Positions 1 to 11,046 of a stretch of 64,000 bases of DNA are shown piece after piece. The number at the start of each line of letters is the position of its first letter. Position 1 is the first letter of the stretch. Position numbers and translations under genes: made by a program. The notes beneath the pieces were generated by a model, which was not told where the DNA came from, did not search any database, and was given only the letters and a program-made list of their open reading frames with translations. This stretch comes from Rhodomicrobium vannielii ATCC 17100 (GTDB lineage: Bacteria > Pseudomonadota > Alphaproteobacteria > Rhizobiales > Rhodomicrobiaceae). The stretch covers positions 955,927-1,019,926 of the forward strand of contig NC_014664.1 of the NCBI RefSeq assembly GCF_000166055.1. Reading direction: 5' to 3'.

Positions 1-67
1 AATAAGGTTGAAAGTCTACTATAGAAATATTCGATAGCGACAAAGACTTTACCGATACGGGGATAAA

Positions 68-889
68 ATGGGACAGGCAAAAATCAAGGAAAATCCCCTT
101 GAAGATGTCGAATACGGCGACGACAAAGCAACTTCCGCCGAAAGTGAATTGCGAGCGCTCTATATCGATCTCTTGCAGAAGACGCTGACCAATGAAATTT
201 ATGGCGATCTGCCGATGGACCCTTGGTCCGGCGGAAAATACGACGCCACCAAACGCGCGCTAGGGCGCGATTGGCCCTCTCAAGCCATGACCATGATTGG
301 CGCCAAGCGAATGGCCAATCTGCGCCAGTTGACCGAGTCGGTGATCAATCAGGGCGTGCCCGGCGACTTCATCGAGACCGGGGTTTGGCGAGGTGGCGCC
401 TGCGTCTTCGTGCGGGGGATCTTGAAATCTTATGGCGTGACCGACCGGCGGGTCTGGGTGGCGGATTCCTTTGAAGGCCTGCCACCTCCCGACCCGAATT
501 GCCCGCAGGATGCCGGAGACAAGCACCACACCTGGGAGCCGCTGGCCATCAGTCAGGAACAGGTTCGCGACAATTTCAGCAAGTTGGGGCTGCTTGACGA
601 TCAGGTGAAATTCCTCAAAGGCTGGTTCAAGGACACCTTGCCGGGGGCACCCATCGAAAGACTGGCGATTTTACGTCTCGATGGCGACATGTACGGCTCG
701 ACCATGGACGCGCTCCTGCCTCTTTATGCCAAGGTGTCACGGGGCGGGTTCGTCATCGTCGATGATTTTGGTGCAGTGCAAGGATGTCGGCAAGCAATCG
801 CCGATTTTCGCGCTGCCAATAACATCACCTCGCCGATTATCGACATTGATGGTGTGGGCGTGTTCTGGCAGGTCGGAGCGCAAGGCTGA
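68..889 (+). CDS. TylF/MycF-family O-methyltransferase
   Basis: Predicted SAM-dependent, metal-assisted O-methyltransferase of the TylF (macrocin O-methyltransferase) family; these methylate sugar or polyketide hydroxyls. The 273-residue protein has the SAM-binding glycine motif GVWRGG (about 105-110), DGDMYGST (about 205-212) and the acidic metal-binding DDFG (232-235), all characteristic of the family. The length matches the family. The substrate cannot be told from sequence. It stands alone, next to a tRNA-Leu gene, at the window edge, so its upstream partners may lie outside the window. The family is clear; the biological role is unknown. Confidence 0.85.
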   Translation: MGQAKIKENPLEDVEYGDDKATSAESELRALYIDLLQKTLTNEIYGDLPMDPWSGGKYDATKRALGRDWPSQAMTMIGAKRMANLRQLTESVINQGVPGDFIETGVWRGGACVFVRGILKSYGVTDRRVWVADSFEGLPPPDPNCPQDAGDKHHTWEPLAISQEQVRDNFSKLGLLDDQVKFLKGWFKDTLPGAPIERLAILRLDGDMYGSTMDALLPLYAKVSRGGFVIVDDFGAVQGCRQAIADFRAANNITSPIIDIDGVGVFWQVGAQG

Positions 890-927
890 CTATATTGGCC
901 CTTCAACAGAGCTATCGCGGCGCGTGG

Positions 928-1013
928 TGGTGCGGGCGGCCGGACTCGAACCGGCATGGCCTTACGGCCGAGGGATTTTAAGTCCCTTGCGGCTACCATT
1001 TCGCCACGCCCGC
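928..1013 (-). tRNA. tRNA-Leu (anticodon TAA)
   Basis: Read on the minus strand, the acceptor arms GCGGGCG and CGCCCGC pair. The anticodon stem and loop read GGGACTTAAAATCCC with anticodon TAA. A long variable arm of the class II type is present, the T-arm has GGTTCGAGTCC, and CCA is encoded at 928-930. The discriminator is A. The long variable arm and the anticodon agree on leucine. Confidence 0.95.
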
Positions 1014-1126
1014 GTAGCAACAAGAAGTATGCGAAGCTTGGGTGACTCGCAACTGCCGATCCGCGAAGAGCGCGCTGAGCCTCTTCGCGCTCACCGATCG
1101 GCTTGATCCACCTGATAGGTTCGGCT

Positions 1127-1900
1127 CTAGCGCCGTCCTCGCAATGCTGCCGGGCGCGGCGGGATGATTTCGGCGCGCGGTAGGGTGCCGCGTCCGCAGC
1201 GGATCGCGGCGAGGAGCAGAAGCCACAGCGTCGTCGCGTTCAGAAGATGCCACAGGAAATGCGTGCCGAGGCGATAGCCCAGGAGCGTGAAGCTGTCGCA
1301 CAGCGTGGGGTCGAGCGTGCGGAAGGTGAGCGACACGGCGAAGGTGATCGCCGCCGCGAAGACGAACGCCGTCGCGCGGTGCCGCCGGATCGCGAGCCAG
1401 CCCGATATAAGGAACAGCGCGATCACCGCCGGACCATAGGCGAGGCCACCGTTGAGACATGCCGCGCGCGCGCCTTCGGGCACGGCAAGCGCGAAGCCGA
1501 TGCGCCCGCCATAGCATTGCACCTGCCCGGAGAGCGCCATCGCCGCCACGAACACCGCGATCAGCCCGGCGGTGACTGCCACGCCCGCACCCGCGAATCG
1601 CCTCAGCGCGAAGACGAGGTACGTCAGCATGAAGATGCCGATCGGGATCGTGTCCGCCGCGCCCGTGCTCGGGTTTGGCACCGTGTGGAACAGAAAGCTG
1701 CCGATGCCGATGGCGACGAAATTCAGTGCGAAGAAGATGCTCCACGCAGACCGCTCGGCGGGCGTTTGCCGCGCGATCATCACCGCGCCTACGATCCCAG
1801 CGGCGACAAACGCGGCGTTTGTGATCGCGTTCAACGGTTCCGCCCAGAAGGCCGGGCTCATGCCCCGCTCGCAATAGGCGAAAATCGTTGCTCCCTGCAT
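1127..1900 (-). CDS. CREST-superfamily membrane hydrolase (ceramidase-like)
   Basis: Polytopic membrane protein of 257 residues resembling alkaline ceramidase/CREST-type hydrolases, which bind zinc inside the membrane. The expected catalytic set is visible: GIGSFLFHT (Ser68, His72), Asp83, and GTHFLWHLLNA (His214, His218). The N-terminal YCER...EPLNAITN segment is also typical of bacterial members. About seven hydrophobic segments can be counted. Bacterial members are mostly uncharacterised, so amide hydrolysis of a sphingolipid-like or other lipid is inference. Monocistronic, transcribed toward the tRNA-Leu gene. Confidence 0.75.
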   Translation of the reverse strand: MQGATIFAYCERGMSPAFWAEPLNAITNAAFVAAGIVGAVMIARQTPAERSAWSIFFALNFVAIGIGSFLFHTVPNPSTGAADTIPIGIFMLTYLVFALRRFAGAGVAVTAGLIAVFVAAMALSGQVQCYGGRIGFALAVPEGARAACLNGGLAYGPAVIALFLISGWLAIRRHRATAFVFAAAITFAVSLTFRTLDPTLCDSFTLLGYRLGTHFLWHLLNATTLWLLLLAAIRCGRGTLPRAEIIPPRPAALRGRR

Positions 1901-2183
1901 GGCCGCTCCCCCCGTTTTCCGGCTGGCGCCCTGCCTCAGCCGACGCGCACGCCGCCTTCGCGAGCCGTATGCGCTTCATACAGGGGAGGTGGATTTTCGC
2001 GAAAAGACAAATGAAAAGGCAAAGCGCGCGGCGGTTTTCCCAAGCGCAGGAAATCGCATTTCGAGCTGATGGCGCGGCCCCGGGCTCACGGTTGCGAAAT
2101 GTTACTCTTCGCCAGCTTGGCCAAGTTGGTTAACCATCATAAAGTAGGATCAGGCACATTGACGTCTTTTCGGGGGAATGGAC

Positions 2184-2621
2184 ATGATCTTTCGCGCACT
2201 GTTAACCGGCGCCGCCCTTCTCGGCCTCGCCGCTTCGGCCGAAGCCGGAGCATCCTTGACGCCGCGCTCCGATGGGGCCGCCGTTCCGCACATCAAGAAG
2301 GTTCGCGCCACGCCGCAACGCTCCTCGAAATTCTGCGGCGAGTGCAAGGACTGCTGCGGCGCTTACCGCGTCATCTATGCCGAAAGCTGGTATGGCTTCG
2401 AGCGCGTGATCGCGCCGGTGCGCCGCGCCGAGCATGGCGATCAGGTGCGGCTGCCCGGCGGCTCGTGGGTGTATTGCGAATTCTCCTGCGAGTACACTCT
2501 GAAGCGTCAGAGCCTCGACTTCTGGCAGGGGCAGGGCGCGGGCGGCGATGGCGACCAAAGCTCGCCCGGCTATTTCAGCTTCAACCTTTATCCAAACGGC
2601 GCAATCGAGAAGCGGCCTTGA
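2184..2621 (+). CDS. Small secreted cysteine-containing protein, unknown function
   Basis: About 145 residues with a clear Sec signal peptide (MIFRALLTGAALLGLAASAEA), so it is exported. The mature part has a CGECKDCC cluster and two later cysteines (YCEFSCEY), suggesting disulphides or a metal site. An ATG also occurs at 2178, but the GGGGGA at 2172-2177 is correctly spaced only for the ATG at 2184. No family recognised. A similar short secreted pattern is common in Hyphomicrobiales. Confidence 0.6.
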   Translation: MIFRALLTGAALLGLAASAEAGASLTPRSDGAAVPHIKKVRATPQRSSKFCGECKDCCGAYRVIYAESWYGFERVIAPVRRAEHGDQVRLPGGSWVYCEFSCEYTLKRQSLDFWQGQGAGGDGDQSSPGYFSFNLYPNGAIEKRP

Positions 2622-2673
2622 GGGAATGGACGCGGGGCTGGGAGATTCTCGGTCCCGCGGGGTGGAAGGAATG

Positions 2674-2898
2674 ATGCCGATCATAACAGTTCGCATCGCG
2701 AAGGGACGTCCAACCGAAACGAAGCGGGCGCTTGCAGCCGCGCTGACCAGATCGGCGGCGGAAACGCTTGATGTGCCTGCTGAGTGGGTGACGGTGCTGA
2801 TCGAGGAATACGACCGCGAGAACTGGGCGACGGGCGGCGAGCTTCACGCCGACAAATTCGGGAAGGGCTTCGGACGCAAGGGATCGGACGAGGCCTGA
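2674..2898 (+). CDS. 4-oxalocrotonate tautomerase family protein
   Basis: 74-residue tautomerase-superfamily subunit. These small enzymes use an N-terminal proline, exposed when the initiator Met is removed, as general base in keto-enol isomerisation. The protein begins M-PIITVRIAKGR, as expected. Two ATGs are in tandem (2671 and 2674); only the second places Pro directly after Met, so I chose it, with AAGGA at 2666-2670 as a close Shine-Dalgarno. The physiological substrate is unknown. It follows the secreted protein by about 50 bases. Confidence 0.8.
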   Translation: MPIITVRIAKGRPTETKRALAAALTRSAAETLDVPAEWVTVLIEEYDRENWATGGELHADKFGKGFGRKGSDEA

Positions 2899-2969
2899 AG
2901 CACCGCCGCAATTCCGTGGCAAAGACGCCGATGCCTGTGAACTCTCGGAGGAACAATCGGCAACCGCTA

Positions 2970-3746
2970 TCAAGCCCGCTCGGGCCGCATCGATAGCCGC
3001 GAACCTTCACGCGCTTCGTCGGGCATCGCGTCCGTGCCCATGACCTTGTCCCAGAACCGGAAATAGAGCCCGTAATTCCGGTCGAAGCGGATGTGATGAT
3101 AGCTGTGATGCGTGGCCGAGATGAGCTGGCTGCCGACCGGCCCGCGCACGAGGAAGCGCGGCAGCACCTCCCAGCCCGAGTGGTTCCACACCGCCACGAA
3201 GCTCATGAACATCAGCAGCCCGATGAGCACGCCGACATGGATCGGCACCACGAAAACCATCGCGGGCATGAGCCACGCCGTCAGCGCCGCCTCCGCAGGA
3301 TCGAACGCGAAGGACGCGAAGGGCGTTGGCTGGCGCGAACGGTGGTGTCCGGCATGCGTCCAGCGGAACAGCCTCGGGTGATGCATCAGGCGGTGCGCGA
3401 AGTAATAATAGGTGTCCTGCACCACCAGATAGATGAAGAAGCTGAGGAAAAGGTAGGGGACACCGCCGTAAGCGCGCCAGTCGGTATAGATCGCCGTGCC
3501 GCCGTTCAGGAAGACGGTGAGCGCGAACGCAGCGGGCGCGGCGTAAACCGCCGATGAGAGCAGCGACAGCCGGATTTCCTTCATGACGATAGCGCGCATC
3601 GGCCGGTCGCGGTTGATCCGCTTCGCGCGCAATTTCTCACCGCCGCGCTGCCAAAGCAGCCAGTAGAACAGCCCGGAAAGAGCGAGATAGCGCGCGGCGA
3701 TGATCGCGGTCAGCGCCGCCGTCAGCCCGAGGAATTGCCAAGCCAT
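2970..3746 (-). CDS. Fatty acid hydroxylase / sterol desaturase family membrane protein
   Basis: Integral membrane di-iron hydroxylase of about 258 residues. The three histidine clusters that bind the di-iron centre are HRLMHH, HAGHH and HHSYHH, in the correct order and embedded between hydrophobic segments. The family hydroxylates or desaturates lipids such as sterols, hopanoids, carotenoids or fatty acids; which one here is not determinable. The start at 3746 is supported by AGGAGG (complement of 3751-3756) six bases upstream. The frame stays open upstream, but that part is basic and unrelated to the family. Confidence 0.88.
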   Translation of the reverse strand: MAWQFLGLTAALTAIIAARYLALSGLFYWLLWQRGGEKLRAKRINRDRPMRAIVMKEIRLSLLSSAVYAAPAAFALTVFLNGGTAIYTDWRAYGGVPYLFLSFFIYLVVQDTYYYFAHRLMHHPRLFRWTHAGHHRSRQPTPFASFAFDPAEAALTAWLMPAMVFVVPIHVGVLIGLLMFMSFVAVWNHSGWEVLPRFLVRGPVGSQLISATHHSYHHIRFDRNYGLYFRFWDKVMGTDAMPDEAREGSRLSMRPERA

Positions 3747-3858
3747 TCTGCCTCCTGAAGCGCGAAAATCGATCCGCGTAAAGCGTTGCAACCCTATCCT
3801 GAAGAAGATAGTTTTTTTCGCGTTTTCACAAGTCGTCCCGTACAAACAATCGCGAGCT

Positions 3859-4074
3859 ATGAGGCGGAAAAGCCGAAAAGGCCGCCGCCGCTTCAATAAG
3901 GGCGATGTAGCCTTGGCGACCGCGCTAGCCGGAGGCGCGCTTATCATCGAAACCGATATCGTCGATGCCGTCTGCGTAATCATTGACGCGATCGCCGACA
4001 GCGGAGACGGAGGACACAGCGGCGACGGGGATGGAGCCGATGGAGGTGGAGGTGACGGGGGCGGTGGCGACTAG
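3859..4074 (+). CDS. Possible small protein with Asp/Gly-rich tail
   Basis: A 71-residue frame with three zones: a strongly basic start (MRRKSRKGRRRF), a hydrophobic middle (VALATALAGGALIIETDIVDAVCVI), and a tail made almost only of Gly and Asp. This layout suggests a membrane-associated small protein and resembles short hypothetical proteins with GGDGGGGD tails in related genomes. No convincing Shine-Dalgarno precedes the ATG. It lies divergent from the hydroxylase and tail-to-tail with thiE. It could be spurious. Confidence 0.4.
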   Translation: MRRKSRKGRRRFNKGDVALATALAGGALIIETDIVDAVCVIIDAIADSGDGGHSGDGDGADGGGGDGGGGD

Positions 4075-4084
4075 GCCGGATTTT

Positions 4085-4684
4085 CTAGGCGCTCAGCGCG
4101 AGCCAGTCCTGCGCGCGCGCCTCGGGATCGGGCGCGAACACCACGTCCGACACGACCGCGATGCTGTCCGCTCCCGCCGCGTAGACATCCGGCGCGCGTT
4201 CCAGCGTGATGCCGCCGATGGCGACGAGCGGGCGTTTCGCCAGCGCCTTCCATTCGCCGACCCGCGCCAGCCCCTGCGGCGCCCACGGCATGACCTTCAG
4301 CGTGGTCTGATAGACGGGGCCGAGCGCGATATAATCGGGATCGAAGGTGAGCGCGCGGTCGAGTTCCTCGTGGCTGTGCGTCGAAAGGCCGAGCTTCAGC
4401 CCGGCGCGGCGAATGGCGGCCACGTCGGCGGTGTCGAGGTCGCCCTGTCCGAGGTGCACCCACGGCGCTCCGCAATCGATGGCTTCGCGCCAGTGGTCGT
4501 TGACGACGAGAGCCGCACCATGGACTCGGCACGTTTCAAGCGCTTGCGTGATCGCGGGTGCGATCTCGGTGCTTGCAGCGTCCTTCATGCGCAGTTGGAT
4601 CAGCTTGATGCCGACGCGCGCGAGCCGTTCGACGAAGGTGACGTCCGGCACGACGGGATAGAAGCGGGGCAGGGCGGTGGTCAT
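4085..4684 (-). CDS. thiE: Thiamine-phosphate synthase
   Basis: Couples hydroxymethylpyrimidine diphosphate with thiazole phosphate carboxylate to give thiamine phosphate. About 199 residues of TIM-barrel TMP synthase with VND, HLGQGD, ALGPVYQTT and an IGGI phosphate-binding motif. Start at 4684 (MTTALPRFYP) is preceded by GAGG; the longer upstream frame has no family similarity. It lies on the same strand as thiO-thiS-thiG but about 250 bases downstream of thiG, so it may have its own promoter or be the distal gene of the operon. Confidence 0.9.
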   Translation of the reverse strand: MTTALPRFYPVVPDVTFVERLARVGIKLIQLRMKDAASTEIAPAITQALETCRVHGAALVVNDHWREAIDCGAPWVHLGQGDLDTADVAAIRRAGLKLGLSTHSHEELDRALTFDPDYIALGPVYQTTLKVMPWAPQGLARVGEWKALAKRPLVAIGGITLERAPDVYAAGADSIAVVSDVVFAPDPEARAQDWLALSA

Positions 4685-4937
4685 TGGAAACCTCGCACGA
4701 ATGATCGGCAAACAGCTCGGCACGCCTAGATGAACCTGCGTTAATCAAGGAAGCTTGTCGACAACCGAACGGGAACAGCGTCCTCGCACTCTGATATGGT
4801 GCTGTAACTTTGCAAAGGTTCGCGCCCCGCTGTGCCCTCTCGGATGCTAAACTGTTCTGGATTCAATAAGTTGCCCCCCACCGCTATGTTTCTTGAGAGC
4901 ATGTGGCCGTTGGATCGAACACGCGCTTGGTGGCACG

Positions 4938-5741
4938 CTACAACAGAGCAAGCCCCGCCACCGGCGACGACGGGCTCGCCATGTCGCGCGGCGGCATGAT
5001 GCCCGAACGATACGCCATGCGCCCCGCCTCGACGGCCTTCGCGAACGCGACCGCCATCGCAACGGAATCGGCGGCTTTAGCCACCGCCGTGTTGATCAGC
5101 ACGCCGTCATAGCCCATTTCGAGTGCCAGCGCGGCATGGGATGGCGCGCCGAGGCCCGCATCGACGATGAGCGGCAGGTCGGGATAAAATGCGCGTAACG
5201 TCTTGAGGCCGTAGGGGTTCATCAGCCCGCGTGCCGAGCCGATGGGCGCGGCCCACGGCATGAGAACCTGGCAGCCCGCGCCCACAAGCCGCTGCGCCAC
5301 GCTCAGATCCTCGGTGCAATAAGGCAGCACCTTGAACCCATCGCGTGTGAGCTTCTCGGCCGCGTCGACGAGGCCGTACACGTCCGGCTGAAGCGTGTCG
5401 TCATTGGCAATGACCTCAAGCTTGATCCAGTCCGTCTCGAACACCTCGCGCGCCATTTGCGCCGTGGTGATGGCCTCGCGCGCCGTATGACAACCTGCCG
5501 TGTTCGGCAGAACGCGTGCGCCGAAGCTCTTCAGGAGGTCGAAAAAGCGCTGACCGGTCTTCACGTCGCCGCTCGACTCCCGCCGGAGCGATACGGTCAC
5601 GATCTCGGCGCCGCTTGCCTCAACCGACCGCCTGAGGGTGTCGGGCGACGGATATTGCGAGGTGCCGAGCAGCAGCCGCGAGCCGATGGCTTCGCCATAG
5701 ATCGAAAGCGCGTCGGCGGTTCTGGTGTCAGCAAGTGTCAT
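4938..5741 (-). CDS. thiG: Thiazole synthase
   Basis: Builds the thiazole phosphate ring of thiamine from deoxyxylulose phosphate, dehydroglycine and ThiS thiocarboxylate. About 267 residues; the Schiff-base lysine lies in DWIKLEV, and [25 protein letters not shown] and [11 protein letters not shown] are family motifs. Start at 5741 (MTLADTRT) falls four bases after the thiS stop, which indicates translational coupling. Using ThiO-derived dehydroglycine implies the aerobic glycine route rather than ThiH. Confidence 0.93.
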   Translation of the reverse strand: MTLADTRTADALSIYGEAIGSRLLLGTSQYPSPDTLRRSVEASGAEIVTVSLRRESSGDVKTGQRFFDLLKSFGARVLPNTAGCHTAREAITTAQMAREVFETDWIKLEVIANDDTLQPDVYGLVDAAEKLTRDGFKVLPYCTEDLSVAQRLVGAGCQVLMPWAAPIGSARGLMNPYGLKTLRAFYPDLPLIVDAGLGAPSHAALALEMGYDGVLINTAVAKAADSVAMAVAFAKAVEAGRMAYRSGIMPPRDMASPSSPVAGLALL

Positions 5742-5745
5742 TTGT

Positions 5746-5920
5746 TCAGCCTCCCTGTCGGGGCGACAGGATTTCGACAGCGTCGCCATCGGTGAGCGAC
5801 ACCGTGATGCGTTCGGTTTTCGGCACGAACGCGCCGTTCAGAGCCGTTGCGATCTTTGCGTCGGCGAAACCCAGTTCGCGGCAGAGCGAATCAAGTGTCG
5901 TCGCGTCGGTCGCCAGCGCC

Positions 5921-5943
<23 letters not shown>
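5746..5943 (-). CDS. thiS: Sulfur carrier protein ThiS
   Basis: 65-residue ubiquitin-like sulfur carrier ending in the required Gly-Gly (SPRQGG), which is adenylated and thiocarboxylated to donate sulfur to ThiG. The best start is a TTG at 5943-5941, giving [10 protein letters not shown], which matches the family N-terminus; GGGAG lies six bases upstream of it. An ATG three codons later would clip the first beta strand. It overlaps the 3' end of thiO by 23 bases. Confidence 0.88.
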
Positions 5944-8239
<2,296 letters not shown>

Positions 8240-8298
8240 CCGGGGAAGGTCAAATTCGCTCCACTGGGTGGCGGTTCGCCGCCAGAGGAGATGCGTGG

Positions 8299-9570
8299 AT
8301 GACCGTACTCGCCGCACGGGTTTCTGAAGAGCCGCGCGTCAGCCTCGAGGATATTCGGGCGGCGCGCGAGGCTCTTCGCGGCGCGATCATCCGCACGCCC
8401 GCCGTGGAGGCGCCGAAGCTGTCGGCGCTTTCTGGCGCACAGATCTTCATCAAATACGAGAACATGCAGGCTACCGGCTCCTTCAAGGAGCGCGGTGCGC
8501 TGAACAAGTTGCTCTCGCTCGACGCAACGCAGCGCGAGCGCGGCGTGATCGCGATTTCGGCGGGCAATCACGCGCAGGCCGTCGCCCATCACGCGGCGCG
8601 GCTCGGCATTCCGGCGACCATCGTCATGCCGGAAGGGACGCCGTTCAACAAGGTCGGGGCCACGGAAGCCTTCGGCGCGAAGGTGATCCTCTACGGCGAG
8701 AGCGTTGCCGAATCGCGCGTCGCAGCCGACCGGCTCATCGTCGATCACGGCTTCACCCTCGTTCATCCCTATGACGACCCGGCCGTGATCGCAGGGCAGG
8801 GGACGGCCGCGCTCGAATTTCTCGAAGATTGCCCGGACCTCGATTGTCTCATCGTGCCCGTCGGCGGCGGCGGGTTCATCTCGGGCGTCGCCATCGCGGC
8901 GAAGGCGCTGAAGCCCGACATCGAAATCATCGGCGTCGAGGTGGAGAGCTATCCGTCCACCTACGCGGCGTTGCGCGGGCGCATCGCGGAATGCGGCGGC
9001 GCAACGCTCGCGGAGGGAATCGCGGTGAAAACGCCCGGTGCGCATACGCTGCCTGTCATGCGCGACCTCGTGACGGACGTGGTGCTCGTCAGCGAATCCA
9101 TGGTCGAGAGCGCAATCTTTCTGCTCGCCAGCCTGCAGAAGACGGTGGCCGAAGGTGCGAGCGCGGCGGCTCTAGCGGCGGTGCTGTCCGACCGGCGGCG
9201 GTTCCACGGGCGCCGCGTCGGCCTGTTCCAGTCCGGGGCGAATATCGATAGCCGCGTGCTCGCCGCCATCATCATCCGTGGCCTCGAACGCGAATCGAAG
9301 ATCCTGTCGCTGCGCATTCAGGTCGACGACCGGCCGGGCATGCTCGGCGAGCTTGCGAGCGAGCTTGGCCGCTGCGGCGCGAACATCCTCGAAGTGCATC
9401 ACCGCCGCTTCTACCTCTATGTGCCGGCGAAATCGACGCTCGTGGATATCGTCATCGAGACGAAGGATGCGCGTCACGCCGAGGAAATCATCGGGAAGCT
9501 TCGCACGCATGGCTTCAGGGTGGAGCGGCTGAACGCGAGCGGCGGCGAGCCCGCGCCGCGCATGGAATAG
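8299..9570 (+). CDS. ilvA: Threonine ammonia-lyase (threonine dehydratase) with ACT domain
   Basis: PLP enzyme that deaminates threonine to 2-oxobutyrate, the entry step of isoleucine synthesis or of threonine catabolism. 423 residues: catalytic domain with the PLP lysine in GSFKERGALN and the glycine loop VGGGGFISG, then a C-terminal ACT domain (about 330-405, LRIQVDDRPGMLGELA). A single short ACT domain is the TdcB/short-IlvA form, not the long two-ACT E. coli IlvA, so allosteric control may differ. ATG at 8299 has GAGGAG just upstream. Confidence 0.92.
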   Translation: MTVLAARVSEEPRVSLEDIRAAREALRGAIIRTPAVEAPKLSALSGAQIFIKYENMQATGSFKERGALNKLLSLDATQRERGVIAISAGNHAQAVAHHAARLGIPATIVMPEGTPFNKVGATEAFGAKVILYGESVAESRVAADRLIVDHGFTLVHPYDDPAVIAGQGTAALEFLEDCPDLDCLIVPVGGGGFISGVAIAAKALKPDIEIIGVEVESYPSTYAALRGRIAECGGATLAEGIAVKTPGAHTLPVMRDLVTDVVLVSESMVESAIFLLASLQKTVAEGASAAALAAVLSDRRRFHGRRVGLFQSGANIDSRVLAAIIIRGLERESKILSLRIQVDDRPGMLGELASELGRCGANILEVHHRRFYLYVPAKSTLVDIVIETKDARHAEEIIGKLRTHGFRVERLNASGGEPAPRME

Positions 9571-9611
9571 GCGGCGGTTCGCCGGACGATGCGCGAAAAC
9601 CTGAAATGAAT

Positions 9612-9641
9612 CCGCCCCTCTCTCGCGGGAGAAAGGGGCGG
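9612..9641. terminator. Hairpin between convergent genes, probable terminator
   Basis: CCGCCCC (9612-9618) pairs with GGGGCGG (9635-9641), with TCTC/GAGA inside extending the stem. It lies between two genes that end toward each other. There is no T-tract, so it may act as a weak bidirectional terminator or processing hairpin. Confidence 0.5.
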
Positions 9642-9666
9642 CAGCCCAGCCGGCTAATCGGGAAAT

Positions 9667-10209
9667 CTATTTGATCGGATCGCCGTCCTCGTCCGGCCCG
9701 TCGTCCCTATCGGAGTCGTAAGGCGGCGGGGGAGGGGGCGGAGCGTCGCGATAGCGCTCGCCGTTGAAACGCTCTTCGCGGGAATAGCGCTCATAACCAT
9801 TGTAATAGCTGTAGTCGCGGCGCGGTGAGGAATAAGGCAGGTTCGCCATCACCACGCGGCGGCATTCGGAATTGAGGCTCTCGATGCGTTCGCCGAGGCA
9901 TTCCACGATCTGACCGCCGCCGGGCCGCACGCCGTTGCAGAAGCGGCGATAATCCGGCATGCACACCTCGATGGCATAGGCGAACTTGATCGCCTTGAGG
10001 CAGCCGGGATTGAGCTGCGCCTCGTTGTCGAGCAGGCAGCGCCCCACGCGGCCGTCGCCCGGGAGGACATCGGAACAGAGCCGATGATAATCGGGCCGAC
10101 ACGATTGCATCACGCTGTCGAGGATTTCGGGTGGCAGGTCGGCTGCGGCGGCCGCCGAGGAACCGGCAATAAGACCGGCAAGGAAGACGTATTTTGCAGG
10201 GTTGAACAT
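9667..10209 (-). CDS. Secreted protein with two cysteine-rich (GLG1-type) repeats
   Basis: 180 residues: signal peptide (MFNPAKYVFLAGLIAGSSAAAAA), then two repeats of the form C-x2-D-x2-R-x-C...PG-G-x-CL...C (about 36-71 and 83-116). This is the eukaryote-like cysteine-rich FGFR/GLG1 repeat, widespread in Hyphomicrobiales secreted proteins. A C-terminal Tyr/Arg/Pro/Asp-rich tail follows, including a run of about nine prolines. It is presumably periplasmic. Function is unknown. Confidence 0.75.
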   Translation of the reverse strand: MFNPAKYVFLAGLIAGSSAAAAADLPPEILDSVMQSCRPDYHRLCSDVLPGDGRVGRCLLDNEAQLNPGCLKAIKFAYAIEVCMPDYRRFCNGVRPGGGQIVECLGERIESLNSECRRVVMANLPYSSPRRDYSYYNGYERYSREERFNGERYRDAPPPPPPPYDSDRDDGPDEDGDPIK

Positions 10210-10510
10210 CGAAGTCTCCGGGGCGCGCGCGCCTCAACCGGCGCGAGCGAATCTAGGCGCAGTAAACCCGAAAATTCCGGCTGGATTTCGCCCTAACGAA
10301 GGCTAAACGCGGTGGCGGCCGTGCGGGGGCGCGGCGGCCTGTAACAGGATGTAACGCGCGCTGAACGGCTGTTCATGATGGGCGGCGGGCGCCTCGGATT
10401 GGCCCGACGTAGCCGCGCCGGCCTTACGCGAAGCGATTCCCGGCGAACCTTGACTTCTCGGGATAATCCGGCTTGGCTGCGATCATCCCTTCCAAAACCC
10501 AAGGTCTCCA
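10210..10510. other. Divergent intergenic region
   Basis: About 300 bases between two divergent secreted-protein genes. It must hold both promoters. I see no recognisable operator, small RNA or repeat in it. Confidence 0.5.
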
Positions 10511-10963
10511 ATGTCAGTGCGTATTCTTCCGGCGGCTGCGGCTGCGTTTCTCGGCTGCGGTCTGGCGAGCGCCGCCGCCGCCGCCGATCTGACCATCGCC
10601 ATCGACGGGCTTCGGTCCGACAAGGGCGAGGTCAAGCTCTGCGTGTTCTCCGCCGAGACCTCAAACAAGGCCGCTTTCCCCGATTGCGTCACCGGGCGTC
10701 CGGTGAAGCAGGGCAGCGCTGTCATTCGCGGCGGGAAGGTGGTCGTGACCTATAGCAGCCTCAAGCCGGGCGTTTACGCGGTAGCGTCGATCCACGATGA
10801 GAACGGCGACGGCAAGCTCGGCACGAATTTGGTCGGCATCCCGACTGAAGGAATCGGTGTTTCCAACAACCCGACGCTGTTCGGGAAGCCGGACTTTGCG
10901 AAAAGCGCCTTCGAGATCGCGGGCAACACGCGCATCGCGATCACCGCGAAATATTTCTTCTGA
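10511..10963 (+). CDS. DUF2141 secreted protein
   Basis: 150 residues: signal peptide ending in ASAAAAA, then a DUF2141 domain with the family signatures GEVKLCVF, Y-x-SLKPGVYAVASIHDENGDGKLGTN and GVSNNP. The HDENGDGKLGTN segment resembles a calcium-binding loop, as is usual in this family. Two cysteines in the mature part may form a disulphide. Exported and of unknown function. Confidence 0.85.
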   Translation: MSVRILPAAAAAFLGCGLASAAAAADLTIAIDGLRSDKGEVKLCVFSAETSNKAAFPDCVTGRPVKQGSAVIRGGKVVVTYSSLKPGVYAVASIHDENGDGKLGTNLVGIPTEGIGVSNNPTLFGKPDFAKSAFEIAGNTRIAITAKYFF

Positions 10964-10988
10964 GCGACCGCAAAATCGCTCGACGGGC

Positions 10989-11030
10989 AAAAAAAAGGCC
11001 GCGCGAAGTTTCCGCGCGGCCTTTTTTTTT
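10989..11030. terminator. Bidirectional intrinsic terminator
   Basis: A-tract plus GGCCGCGCG (10989-11005) pairs with CGCGCGGCC plus T-tract (11013-11030) around a short loop. The A and T tracts on opposite sides make it functional in both directions, as fits its place between the convergent DUF2141 and terC genes. Confidence 0.92.
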
Positions 11031-11046
11031 GTTGCGACGCCGGAGC

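Noticed and set aside
2970-3983. 337-residue version of the fatty acid hydroxylase
   Set aside because: The first 79 residues are low-complexity and basic, and a strong AGGAGG lies just before the internal ATG at 3746.
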